Shown here piece after piece: positions 34,100 through 42,964 of a stretch of 64,000 nucleotides of DNA (the stretch's first letter is position 1; the number at the start of each line of letters is the position of its first letter). The DNA is from Bacteroidia bacterium (GTDB taxonomy: Bacteria; Bacteroidota; Bacteroidia; Bacteroidales; Prolixibacteraceae). The stretch lies in the NCBI GenBank assembly GCA_026391315.1, contig JAPLDT010000042.1:1-64000 (forward strand). The letters are read 5' to 3'. Made by a program: the position numbers and the translations under genes. The notes beneath the pieces are model-generated. The model was not told the DNA's origin. It did no database searches and worked only from the letters and a program-made list of their open reading frames with translations.

Positions 34100-34136
34100 C
34101 CACTAAGACACCAAGGTCACCAAGGTTCACTAAGAG
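34100..34136. repeat. CACTAAGACACCAAGG-type repeat
   Basis: ccactaagacaccaaggtcaccaagg and following bases contain tandem caccaagg units and resemble the ccacgaaggacacaa arm of the inverted repeat at 4126-4241. It lies in the GH3/GH43 gap. Confidence 0.45.
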
Positions 34137-34209
34137 TTATAACAAAGCAACACCAAGAAGATTGCCAATGAAACAACATGGATAAAGATATTTCAAAATA
34201 TCAGCAGTT

Positions 34210-36441
34210 TTATTGTTTGAGCCTGAACCCTTTTATGTTTGTTGCATTCGAGTCACCGCCTACATAGACCTTAAAATCGCCGGGTTCGCTGCCGAAGCTC
34301 ATGTCGCGACGGTAGAAGCGCAGCTCTTTTTCAGTCAGGGTAAATTCTACCTTCCGGGTTTCCCCTTTTTTCAGGAAGACCTTCTGAAAACCTTTCAGCT
34401 CTTTCAGCGGACGGGTCACACTGCCTACCAAATCCTGAACGTACAACTGCACCACCTCTGCGCCGTCATAATTCCCGGAGTTGGTTAGGTCGACATATAT
34501 TGTCAATTTACCCTCCTTTGAAAGGGTTTCGCTGCTTAGTTTCAGGTTACTGTAACCGAACCTGGTATAACTCATCCCAAAGCCAAACGGGAAAAGCGGT
34601 TCATTGGGTGAGTCGATGTAGCGGGAACGGTATTTTTGTTCCAGCCCCTCTTTTTCATAGGGTCTGCCTGTATTTTTCATGCTGTAAAAGATGGGCACCT
34701 GTCCCAGGTTACGGGGAAAAGTTACCGGTAATTTCCCGGAAGGATTGTACATCCCCGTCAGTACATCGGCAATGGCTTTCCCTCCTGAAGTTCCTGCATA
34801 CCAGGTTTCTAGGATCGCATCCACAAGTATCGTTTCCCTTTCCAGCGCCAACGGACGACCGTTCATCAGCACCATGACAACCGGTTTATTGGTTTTCCTG
34901 ATCTCCTGAAGAAGTTTGGTCTGTATCTCAGGTAGATCAATACTTGTACGACTTGCTGCCTCACCAGTCCACCCACAGGGTTCTCCCAGGACCAACACCA
35001 CGACATCGGCTTGCTCCGCAATTTTCAGGGCTTCGGCAAAACCAGATGTGTCGTTGCCCGAGAAGTCGCATCCTTTTGCGTAACTCACCTTTCCGCCTGA
35101 CGATTTCTTCAGGTTGTCCAACAAGCTTGAAACGCCTTCGGTTGTTCCGGCGGCATGCCACGAACCAAGCAGATCTTCTGTTGAGTCGGCAAGCGGGCCA
35201 ATGACAGCCAGCGATTTGCCCGGGGCTAGCGGCAATACCTGTTTGTCGTTTTTCAACAATACCATCGACTTGCAAGCCACATCGTAGGCTGCTTTCCGGT
35301 TTTCTTCAGAAAAAACTACCTGTTTTTCACGATTTTTGTCACAATACCGGTAGGGATCGTCGAACAATCCCAGCATGAATTTAATTTTCAGGATATTGCG
35401 AACGGCCTTGTTGATGGTCGCTTCTGAAACTTTACCTTCTGAAATCAGTTGTTTCAGGTATTTCAGGTAGACCGAGCCTTGCATGTCCATTTCGACTCCG
35501 GCATTCACGGCCAATCCGGCTGCTTCTTTTTCGTTGGCCACTATTCCATGAGGCACCATTTCATTGATGGAGGTATAATCGGTAACTACAAAACCCTTAA
35601 ATCCCCACTCTTTTCGTAGAATATCTTTGAGTAAAAACGGATTTCCGGAGGAAGGAACGCCATCCAGTTCATTGAAGGAGGTCATGATGCTCAAAGCGCC
35701 TGCATCAACAGCGGCTTTGTAAGGCGGCAGATATACTTCTCGCAGCGTGCGTTCCGACATATCGACCGTGCTGTAATCGCGGCCGGCCTGAGGCGCTCCG
35801 TAGGCCGCATAATGTTTCACGCAGGCCAGTACGGTGGATGGATCTGACAAATCGTTGTCCTGAAAACCATGAACCCGGGCCTCTGCAACCCGACATCCCA
35901 GGAAGGGATCTTCGCCTGCTCCCTCCGAAATACGTCCCCATCGGGGATCACGGGCAATATCGACCATTGGGGCAAATACCCATTGCAACCCGCTGGCAGC
36001 CGCTTCCGTGGCGGCGATCCTGGCGCTTTTTTCAATTGCCTCCATATCCCATGAAGCAGCCTCGCCCAACGAAATCGGAAAAATGGTTTTATGTCCGTGA
36101 ATCACATCGAAGCCAAACAGTAACGGAATACCGAGGCGTGTTTGTTCGATGGCAATTTCTTGAAGTTTTCTTGTATAAGCCACCGTATGAGCGTTAAAAA
36201 TGTTCCCGCATCTCCCGGCTTTGATCTCTTCCAAATCGTTAACTGCCATTCTTGGCCCGGTTTGATCGGCTCCGCTGGTAAGCAGTACCATCTGCCCAAT
36301 TTTTTCGTCCAGGGTCATCAGCGCCACGACTGAATCGGCCCTGTGTTCACAATTTTTCGCTTTTGTCTTCACCGTTTGAATGGACGCAATACTGTTCAAT
36401 ACTACCAGAAACAGTCCGATGGAAAGAAATAATCTTCGCAT
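34210..36441 (-). CDS. Periplasmic GH3 beta-glucosidase
   Basis: A 743-residue enzyme with signal peptide (about 1-20), a GH3 TIM-barrel (about 35-380), an alpha/beta sandwich (about 395-600) and a C-terminal FN3-like domain (about 650-735). The nucleophile is Asp288 in GFVVTDYTSINEM; the substrate-binding KHYAAYG lies at 209-215. It would release glucose from the non-reducing end of beta-gluco-oligosaccharides. It follows two GH144-type genes with a 12-bp gap; in the B. thetaiotaomicron BT_3567 context a GH3 of this kind prefers sophoro-oligosaccharides, so beta-1,2-glucosidase is the favoured but unproven activity. Confidence 0.92.
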   Translation of the reverse strand: MRRLFLSIGLFLVVLNSIASIQTVKTKAKNCEHRADSVVALMTLDEKIGQMVLLTSGADQTGPRMAVNDLEEIKAGRCGNIFNAHTVAYTRKLQEIAIEQTRLGIPLLFGFDVIHGHKTIFPISLGEAASWDMEAIEKSARIAATEAAASGLQWVFAPMVDIARDPRWGRISEGAGEDPFLGCRVAEARVHGFQDNDLSDPSTVLACVKHYAAYGAPQAGRDYSTVDMSERTLREVYLPPYKAAVDAGALSIMTSFNELDGVPSSGNPFLLKDILRKEWGFKGFVVTDYTSINEMVPHGIVANEKEAAGLAVNAGVEMDMQGSVYLKYLKQLISEGKVSEATINKAVRNILKIKFMLGLFDDPYRYCDKNREKQVVFSEENRKAAYDVACKSMVLLKNDKQVLPLAPGKSLAVIGPLADSTEDLLGSWHAAGTTEGVSSLLDNLKKSSGGKVSYAKGCDFSGNDTSGFAEALKIAEQADVVVLVLGEPCGWTGEAASRTSIDLPEIQTKLLQEIRKTNKPVVMVLMNGRPLALERETILVDAILETWYAGTSGGKAIADVLTGMYNPSGKLPVTFPRNLGQVPIFYSMKNTGRPYEKEGLEQKYRSRYIDSPNEPLFPFGFGMSYTRFGYSNLKLSSETLSKEGKLTIYVDLTNSGNYDGAEVVQLYVQDLVGSVTRPLKELKGFQKVFLKKGETRKVEFTLTEKELRFYRRDMSFGSEPGDFKVYVGGDSNATNIKGFRLKQ

Positions 36442-36453
36442 TTTGGTTGAGTT

Positions 36454-37803
36454 TTAGAAAGTAAATCCTAGTCTGGTTAATCCGTTCTGCACATCTTTGT
36501 CCTGCATAAACAGCTTCCAAAGCAGTTGAGTACGGTAATTTTCGATCATGACAACAATCGGTCCCTGATCTATGGCAAGGTAGCGGGGCGGATACCAGTT
36601 TGCTGTTTCACTGAAAGCATCATAAAAGCCGTAAGGGCCCCATAGTTTGTCTCCCAGCTTTTCATAAAAATAGCGGGCGGCATGCATGCTTTCTTTCGGA
36701 GTATAGGGGAAAGAGGCCAGCGCGGCAGTCGGTGAGATCACCCCATTGTCGTTCGATGGCATGTGCGCATCATAGCCTTTTACCGAGTAGCTGGCGCTCA
36801 ATCCCCAGCAGGCAGGTCCGTATCCCTTGAATTTCCTGGGATTTTCGACACAATAGCGATAGTCGATCAGCACATGGTTGCGGGTTTCATCCCAATAGTT
36901 GGCATAACGGTCCTTCAGGTTGCGGGGATCGAGCCCCAAATAGGAATAGTGCGACCAAAAGAGCGGACCTCCGTATTCGGGCGCTCCGTTGTGTTTCAAT
37001 TTCAGGGTATAGCCGTATTTGGTCGTTTCGCCACGGATGTTACCACCACGTGCCCAGCATTGGTGATAAGCTTCCGGCGATAGCGGGTAAGTTGGCGAAC
37101 TTGCTCCCAGCACGTAAGCGATGAGGCATTCGTTGTATCCTTCGATTGCAAAATTCATTTCCCAGTTATAGGTTGGCGACCAATGCCAGTACAAGGCCGG
37201 TTTTCCGTTCTGGTACCAGTTCCATTCTACTTCACGGCACAGTTTGTCTATTTTTTCGGCGAGGCTTTTTTCTTTGGGGATATCGGTTTTCAGGTAGTTT
37301 TTTGCACAGATGAGCCCCTGAACAAGATAAGCTGTTTCCACAATGTCACCCCCATTGTCTTTCCCTCCGAAGGGCTTTACTTTTCCGGTTTCGCCAAACA
37401 GCCAGTGAGGCCATGCGCCATGAAAACGATCAGCCTTTTCGAGGAACCCGGTAATTCTGGCCAGGCGTTCCACCCCTGCATCCCGGGTAATAAAATGACG
37501 TTCAACGGCAACCAGAACAGCCATTATGCCAAACCCGGAACCTCCGGAGGTGACCACGTTCTTGTCGTTTTCAGGATAAACATCATCGGTATGAAACCTC
37601 TCCCGGGCCATTCCCGAATTGGGTTCGGCACCGTCCCAGAAATACCTGAAAGTTTGGTGTTGAATTAAGGTCAGCAGCGAATCGTCTGAAACAGGGGTGA
37701 TCTTATTGGATCCTTTTTTCAGCCTGGCGCCACTGTTAGCGAAGGATATGATTCCCATCCCTATGAAAAGGACAAATATCGAGTATTTTAATAGTCTGTT
37801 CAT
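36454..37803 (-). CDS. GH144-type hydrolase (endo-beta-1,2-glucanase / sophorohydrolase family)
   Basis: A 449-residue secreted enzyme with signal peptide (about 1-22) and one (alpha/alpha)6 domain of the former glucoamylase-like Pfam family PF10091, now mostly GH144. Motifs: HQTFRYFWDGAEP, SGMARERF, DNGGDIVETAYLVQG (acidic residues facing the cleft), YWHWSPTYNWEMNF and IDQGPIVVMIENYR. Characterised GH144 members (Cpin_6279, BDI_3064) hydrolyse beta-1,2-glucan or release sophorose. Its start overlaps the stop of the next, longer paralogue by 4 bp. The paralogue pair may divide endo and exo activity; this is inference. Confidence 0.85.
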   Translation of the reverse strand: MNRLLKYSIFVLFIGMGIISFANSGARLKKGSNKITPVSDDSLLTLIQHQTFRYFWDGAEPNSGMARERFHTDDVYPENDKNVVTSGGSGFGIMAVLVAVERHFITRDAGVERLARITGFLEKADRFHGAWPHWLFGETGKVKPFGGKDNGGDIVETAYLVQGLICAKNYLKTDIPKEKSLAEKIDKLCREVEWNWYQNGKPALYWHWSPTYNWEMNFAIEGYNECLIAYVLGASSPTYPLSPEAYHQCWARGGNIRGETTKYGYTLKLKHNGAPEYGGPLFWSHYSYLGLDPRNLKDRYANYWDETRNHVLIDYRYCVENPRKFKGYGPACWGLSASYSVKGYDAHMPSNDNGVISPTAALASFPYTPKESMHAARYFYEKLGDKLWGPYGFYDAFSETANWYPPRYLAIDQGPIVVMIENYRTQLLWKLFMQDKDVQNGLTRLGFTF

Positions 37804-39458
37804 TGTATTTGATATGTAAATCCAAGTTTGGTTAAACCTGCCTGCACTTCAGGACAAGACATGAAGAGTTTCCACAACAAGCCGGTCCTGTAGTTTTCAA
37901 TCATTCCGATTTGTGGTCCCTGGTCGATAGCCAGATAGGAACTGGCAAACCAGCTGTCATTCAGGCTAAATGCGTCAACCATACCATATTGCCCCCAGAT
38001 TTTATCTCCCATTTTGTAGTAAAAAAAATTTAATGCCTGAAGTGATTCTTCAGGAGTAAAAGGCAAGGAGGAGATGGCGGCCGTTGGAGCGATGACCCCC
38101 ACATCGTTCGATGGGGAACTGGCAGTGTAACCGTTCTGAATATCACTGGCGGTGAGTCCCCAGCAAGATTTGCTGTATCCAAAATAGCTCTTTGGATTGG
38201 CTTTGCAGTATTCGTAATTGATCCTCGAATGATTGACAACCTGCGTCTGGTAATTGGCATAAGCATCTGTTAATCCTTTGGGATTTAAACCGAGAAATGA
38301 ATATTGTTCGAAAAAAAGCGGCCCGCCATAGGCTTCTCCAAGCGGCAACTGATAGCCATAATAGCTGTTGTTGTTCTTGATGGCCCCATTTCGGGCGAAA
38401 CCATTGTCGTACACCGCTTTTGTGATGGAATGGGCATTGGACGAAGCAGCAAGTACGTATGTGATAAGACATTCATTCCATCCCTGAATCGGCATGTTCA
38501 TGATCCAGTTTTTCGTTGGGCTCCAGTGCCAATAGAGCTTATTGCTCCCGTCGCGTGTAAAAAAGTCCCATTCTACGGCATCCCAAAGGGCGGTAATATC
38601 CTTTCTCAGTGCAGTTTCATCGCTTCCAGGTCCGTTAAAATACTGGCGAACTGTCAGCAATCCCATCATGAGGTAGGAGGTCTCGACTAGGTCTGCGCCA
38701 TCGTCGTTGGCAGAGAAGGGAATGGTAATTCCGGTGGCACCGTTTAACCAGTGAGGATAGGCTCCATGGTACCTTTGCGCCTTGTTCTTCAAAAAATCGA
38801 TAGTCTTTTGCATTCGTGCCAAACCCTCCTCTTTGGTAATAAACTTCCGCTGGATAGCGACAGGCAGCGCCATGATCCCAAAACCGGTTCCACCGGTAGT
38901 AACCACGTCTCCGGAACTGTTCCTTTCACGCGCCATGCCCGAAACCGAATGACCAAACTCCCAGAAATACCTGAAAGTCTGCTTCTGGACAAGTGTTAAA
39001 AGGGAATCCGTCGAAATAACAGGGAATTTATCGGTCGAATCGATGGTTGTCAAAAACTCGACAGCCAAAGGTGATACCAGGGAGTTGCCGGTATTTGATT
39101 TTAATGTGTACGAAACAGCCAGTGTGTAACCTGAAAGGAAATTTAGCGGGGCGGCAGGTCTAATAATCAGGGTACTATCGGCATTTTCAAAGGAGAAATC
39201 CAATGGTGCAAGAGATGATTTTTTATCGGTCAGGGATACAGCGCCAGCAACCGAAGTGTGCTGAACAGGAGCTGTGAATGAAATTTTTATCACCGGAAGC
39301 GTATTGATCCCTTTATAGCTTAAACCTGAGGATAACCCATTTACTTTAAGCGAATTATAATTGAATACAACATTGGTAGGAACAACTTCATTGCTTCCAT
39401 CCTTCCTGCAGTTAAAAAGCAAAATTGACATCAATAGACAAAGAGGCCACCAAAGCAT
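37800..39458 (-). CDS. GH144-type hydrolase lipoprotein with N-terminal Ig-like domain
   Basis: A 552-residue protein. The ATG at 39458 gives a clear lipoprotein signal (WPLCLLMSILLFNC), so it replaces an earlier in-frame ATG. Residues about 28-140 are an Ig-like (Big_5-type) domain (GVVPTN..LPVIKISFTAPVQ), residues about 150-550 the GH144 domain: KQTFRYFWEFGHSVSG, DDGADLVETSYLMMG, YWHWSPTKNWIMNM, IDQGPQIGMIENYR. Lipid anchoring and the spacer domain suggest exposure on the cell surface, where it could make the first cuts in long beta-1,2-glucan before import through SusC/D. It is preceded by a terminator-like hairpin. Confidence 0.85.
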   Translation of the reverse strand: MLWWPLCLLMSILLFNCRKDGSNEVVPTNVVFNYNSLKVNGLSSGLSYKGINTLPVIKISFTAPVQHTSVAGAVSLTDKKSSLAPLDFSFENADSTLIIRPAAPLNFLSGYTLAVSYTLKSNTGNSLVSPLAVEFLTTIDSTDKFPVISTDSLLTLVQKQTFRYFWEFGHSVSGMARERNSSGDVVTTGGTGFGIMALPVAIQRKFITKEEGLARMQKTIDFLKNKAQRYHGAYPHWLNGATGITIPFSANDDGADLVETSYLMMGLLTVRQYFNGPGSDETALRKDITALWDAVEWDFFTRDGSNKLYWHWSPTKNWIMNMPIQGWNECLITYVLAASSNAHSITKAVYDNGFARNGAIKNNNSYYGYQLPLGEAYGGPLFFEQYSFLGLNPKGLTDAYANYQTQVVNHSRINYEYCKANPKSYFGYSKSCWGLTASDIQNGYTASSPSNDVGVIAPTAAISSLPFTPEESLQALNFFYYKMGDKIWGQYGMVDAFSLNDSWFASSYLAIDQGPQIGMIENYRTGLLWKLFMSCPEVQAGLTKLGFTYQIQ

Positions 39459-39552
39459 TTTAATATGCTTCCCGATGCAAAGGGTGAAACTGCAGTTGGG
39501 TGAATATTTTGTCATTGGGTAATGCATGGAAGCGGTATGGATCAAATCAGTT

Positions 39553-39582
39553 AAAAGGCTGCCCGGTTTACCCAGGCAGCCT
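39553..39582 (-). terminator. Attenuator-like terminator between the SGBP gene and the hydrolase genes
   Basis: On the reverse strand AGGCTGCC pairs with GGCAGCCT, with further GG/CC pairing inside, followed by TTTT. It lies 72 bp after the LamG lipoprotein stop and before the hydrolase genes on the same strand. Partial termination would make SusC/D/binding protein mRNA more abundant than hydrolase mRNA. Confidence 0.65.
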
Positions 39583-39653
39583 CTCATCCTGTCAAAGTTA
39601 TCCCACTAAGTTAATGTTTAATCATGAGCCGATTGGGACAACCCTCAATAGTT

Positions 39654-41390
39654 TCACTTCTCGGCATTGTAAATCGTTTTGATTTCGGCCTGAGTAAGCG
39701 CTTTGTTGAAGATCCGTAGTTCATCCATCAGGCTTAGGTCGGAAAGATGGTTCCATTCGGTAAAGCGGGGAGCGCCTGACATGATGGAAAGGATATCGCA
39801 TCCACTCCAGTTGATAGCTGTTAACGCAGATTCACGCGCTAGTTCACCATTGATATAGATGGTACTCTTTGCCCCTGAAACTGTAAAAGCGAGGTGTATC
39901 CAGGTTCCCGTGGTGGGGTCGGCAAGACCACCGTCATTCCAACTTTCGCCGGTTCCGGTTCCAACGTTTACTTTAAACTGTTGGGAGGTGGCGCTGCCTT
40001 CCCTGAAAAACCTGAAGCCATTTGTTCGTAAATTCTGAATAGCCGGATAGCCGGAGTTGGTTTTGTCTTCAGGCCCAATGGTCAGGATACCAGCCCTATC
40101 GGGATTCGCATTTACCTTCATCCAGAAAACAGCGCTTACTTCGGATGTTTTCACAAGATTGGTTGTGGGGAATGTCAGATAGGATCCAGTTGCTCCTGCA
40201 TAGGCTTTACCTTTTTTTCCGTCGGCGAAAGTGGGTGACCCAATTTTAGTTGCCGCGGTATTGGAGTTCATCTCTTTGAAGTTGCCTTCGAAAGGCATGT
40301 AGAATACTTCTCCACTGTATTTTGCCACATAGGGGGAATCATACTGAATGATGTTCTGGATTTCAGTTGAAGTGAGCGCCTTGTTAAAGATCCGCATCTC
40401 ATCGTAATAACTGTTGTCCGCTTTATGGTCCCAGTAGGCAAAGTTTGGTTGCCCTGAGGCGATGGACATCAAATCACAACCGGTCCAGTCGATGGTGCCT
40501 GCAGGTACCGTTGTTGTGGCCACACCGTTGATGTAGACAATACAGGATGCCTGGGATATGGTAAATGCAAGATGTACCCAATCATTTGCCGGTGCGTTGA
40601 TGACGCCTCCGTCATTCCATACTTCACCAGAGCCGACACCCACATTAAGTTTGAAACGCTGAGAGGTAGCGCTCCCTTCGCGGAAGAACCTTAAACCCTT
40701 TGTGCGGTCTTCACCTGACGGACTGATGGAGATAATTCCTGACCTGTCGGGCGATGCATTTAATTTATACCAGAATGCTGCCGTAAATTCACTGTTCTTC
40801 AAACTTGCTACCGGGAAAGTCAGGTATGAATCAGTGGCACCTGCATAAGCATTCAATCCTTTAAGGCTCTTTCCGGCAAAACCGGGAGTACCGACAACGG
40901 TAGCTGCCTTGAAGCTGAGCTTCTCAACATAATCGCCATCAAAAGGCATGTAGAAAATCTCTCCGGGGAAGACGGCGGTGTATGGGGGCTTTTTCTCAAA
41001 TTTTACCACACCATTTGTCACCTTTCCCGCAAGGTCGGTAGCCATTACTGTCAGGGTATGCAAGCCCGTAGATACTTTGTTGTACGAAAACTCCTTAATG
41101 GCACGTCGATAGTCTTTGAATGTTGAGTAACTGGCAATTTCTGCTCCATCCATCAACAGTGAAATGGATTTTATTTCAATATCGTCGGTCACTTCAAATT
41201 GGATATTGATGGTCGCCAGAAGTTCCGGCACCTCTATTTTTACACCTTCGGTCGGGTACTTAATGGTTACTACCGGAGCCGATGCATCGGCCCCCGGTTC
41301 AATCCTGGTTAATGGGTCGATACCTTTGTTGCAGGAAATGGCCACAACCAGAAAGAACAATGCGGTTGCTATGTATTTGAATAGTTTCAT
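39654..41390 (-). CDS. Surface glycan-binding-type lipoprotein with Ig-like and two LamG domains
   Basis: A 578-residue lipoprotein (LFFLVVAISC, Cys20). Residues about 40-125 are an Ig-like domain (VTIKYPTEGVKIEVPELLATI is its first part). Two LamG/concanavalin-A-like domains follow at about 140-335 and 355-575. They are an internal duplication: EIFYMPFDGDYVEKLSFKAA matches EVFYMPFEGNFKEMNSNTAA, and NEW..LRIFNKALT repeats. It sits directly behind SusD (18-bp gap), the usual position of SusE/SusF-type surface glycan-binding proteins. A glycan-binding role in the PUL is the natural inference; catalytic residues of LamG-fold hydrolases were not identified. Confidence 0.82.
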   Translation of the reverse strand: MKLFKYIATALFFLVVAISCNKGIDPLTRIEPGADASAPVVTIKYPTEGVKIEVPELLATINIQFEVTDDIEIKSISLLMDGAEIASYSTFKDYRRAIKEFSYNKVSTGLHTLTVMATDLAGKVTNGVVKFEKKPPYTAVFPGEIFYMPFDGDYVEKLSFKAATVVGTPGFAGKSLKGLNAYAGATDSYLTFPVASLKNSEFTAAFWYKLNASPDRSGIISISPSGEDRTKGLRFFREGSATSQRFKLNVGVGSGEVWNDGGVINAPANDWVHLAFTISQASCIVYINGVATTTVPAGTIDWTGCDLMSIASGQPNFAYWDHKADNSYYDEMRIFNKALTSTEIQNIIQYDSPYVAKYSGEVFYMPFEGNFKEMNSNTAATKIGSPTFADGKKGKAYAGATGSYLTFPTTNLVKTSEVSAVFWMKVNANPDRAGILTIGPEDKTNSGYPAIQNLRTNGFRFFREGSATSQQFKVNVGTGTGESWNDGGLADPTTGTWIHLAFTVSGAKSTIYINGELARESALTAINWSGCDILSIMSGAPRFTEWNHLSDLSLMDELRIFNKALTQAEIKTIYNAEK

Positions 41391-41408
41391 TTTTTTTCCT
41401 TTTAGATA

Positions 41409-42944
41409 TTATTTAGCAGTCTTTAAGGCCGGCAATAAATCGACCTGATTTTGAGGATAGGGAAGGAAAGCCTTGTCGGTAGTGAAACTCCTTCCATCAT
41501 AGCTTAACTCCGAATTTTTTCCAAGCCGTACCATGTCGTAGAATCTTGTGCCCCACTCCATGGCCAGTTCAGCAAACTTCTCTTCCATCACTTTGGCATT
41601 GTCGACGGTTGAGAGCTGAGGCATTCCTGCCCTTGCCCTTACCAAATTTACTGCCTGTAAAGCAGATATGGATGAGCCTGTGGCCCCCTGGGTCAATGCC
41701 TCGGCATGCATCAGCAAGATCTCCGCATAACGGATACAGGTGAAATTCTTGTTGGTCCCATAATCGGTACGACCGGGGGTAAGTTGGTCGGAGGGCAAAT
41801 ACTGTTTGCCACTGGTGAACATTGCACGTGCGTAATCGTTGATAACATCTCCCGATCTGGTTTTGTTGGAGACCCAGGCCGGTAAGGTTGCGTATTTATT
41901 GTCTTTTTTAATTTCGGCAATACCACGATTGGTAAAAAGAACGCTTGTTTCCAAACGAACCGTTTCACCCCTGTCGAGCATAAACTTGATGTATTTCATG
42001 CTGGGTTCCCAGAATCCCCATCCATCGCCTGCTCCTGCCACTTTGGGTGTCCATCCCGATGGCCCAAAGAAAGCAAAGAGATAGCTCTTGTTGTCACCGG
42101 CTCCCAGTCCAAAGTCTGAGTACTGCAGTTCGAGAAGGTTTTCTTTGTTTAATTTCCCTTTGATTTTAAACAGGCCATAAAAATCGGGTTCCAATGCAAA
42201 TTTTCCGGATCCGATGATCTGCGAGGTTGCATCTGCTACTCCCTGGTAGTTTTTTAATTCCAGGTTGGCCAGCGCCTTCAGTGCAAGGGCGGTATATTTT
42301 GTCACCCCACCGCGGATATCACTGCGCTCATTCGGGTTCAGACCCGGCAACATTGGAATAGCCTCATCCATTTGGGCTGAGATGTGCTTCATCACCTCAT
42401 CTTTGGTGACAGGTTTTGAAACCAGCAATTCAGAGGGATCAGATGTTAAAGGTATGTACACATTTCCCCAAACCCGCGAAAGGTTGAGAAGGTACCAAGC
42501 CCGGATTGTTTTCGCTTCTGCTGCATACTGGTCTGCGAGCGCTTTGTTAGATGCAAATTCCTTGTATTTTGCAGTTTGCTCAATGGTTGAGTTGGCCATA
42601 AAAACATCGGCATAATAGTTCTGCCAAAGCGAATTGTACATCCAGTAATCTTTGTTGTAATTGTATTTGTCTGTTTCGGCGAAATCCTGCTGGTCGCCTA
42701 GCCCACCGGCATTCACATCGTCACCACGGACAGCGATCAGCGGAAAATCTTCCCATTGTGTCCCATAGAACCTTGAATACAATCCAAGTAGTGGCAGATT
42801 CATGTTCTCAGATTTCGTGTAATCCGTCTCTTTCGTAAAAGCCCTGTTTTCAGCGGGCTCGTCTAAACGCTTGTTGCAGCTTGCAAGAACCAACAGCGCA
42901 AAGACCGGGAAAATGAGTTTCGTATAAATATATATTCGTTTCAT
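41409..42944 (-). CDS. SusD/RagB-like nutrient-binding lipoprotein
   Basis: A 511-residue outer-membrane lipoprotein (FALLVLASC, Cys24 region) of the SusD/RagB family. Helical TPR-like segments cover about 60-320, with the SusD C-terminal region near 420-511 (YAEILLMHAEALTQ, EWGTRFYDMVRLG, FLPYPQNQVDLLP). SusD binds glycans at the surface and closes over the SusC transporter as a lid. It starts 20 bp after the SusC gene. Normal family length; nothing missing. Confidence 0.93.
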   Translation of the reverse strand: MKRIYIYTKLIFPVFALLVLASCNKRLDEPAENRAFTKETDYTKSENMNLPLLGLYSRFYGTQWEDFPLIAVRGDDVNAGGLGDQQDFAETDKYNYNKDYWMYNSLWQNYYADVFMANSTIEQTAKYKEFASNKALADQYAAEAKTIRAWYLLNLSRVWGNVYIPLTSDPSELLVSKPVTKDEVMKHISAQMDEAIPMLPGLNPNERSDIRGGVTKYTALALKALANLELKNYQGVADATSQIIGSGKFALEPDFYGLFKIKGKLNKENLLELQYSDFGLGAGDNKSYLFAFFGPSGWTPKVAGAGDGWGFWEPSMKYIKFMLDRGETVRLETSVLFTNRGIAEIKKDNKYATLPAWVSNKTRSGDVINDYARAMFTSGKQYLPSDQLTPGRTDYGTNKNFTCIRYAEILLMHAEALTQGATGSSISALQAVNLVRARAGMPQLSTVDNAKVMEEKFAELAMEWGTRFYDMVRLGKNSELSYDGRSFTTDKAFLPYPQNQVDLLPALKTAK

Positions 42945-42964
42945 GATATAATTATTTTAGGTCG

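Noticed and set aside
39459-39587. Longer N-terminus for the lipid-anchored GH144-type protein (start at 39587)
   Set aside because: The ATG at 39458 gives a proper lipoprotein signal; the extra 43 residues would hide it.
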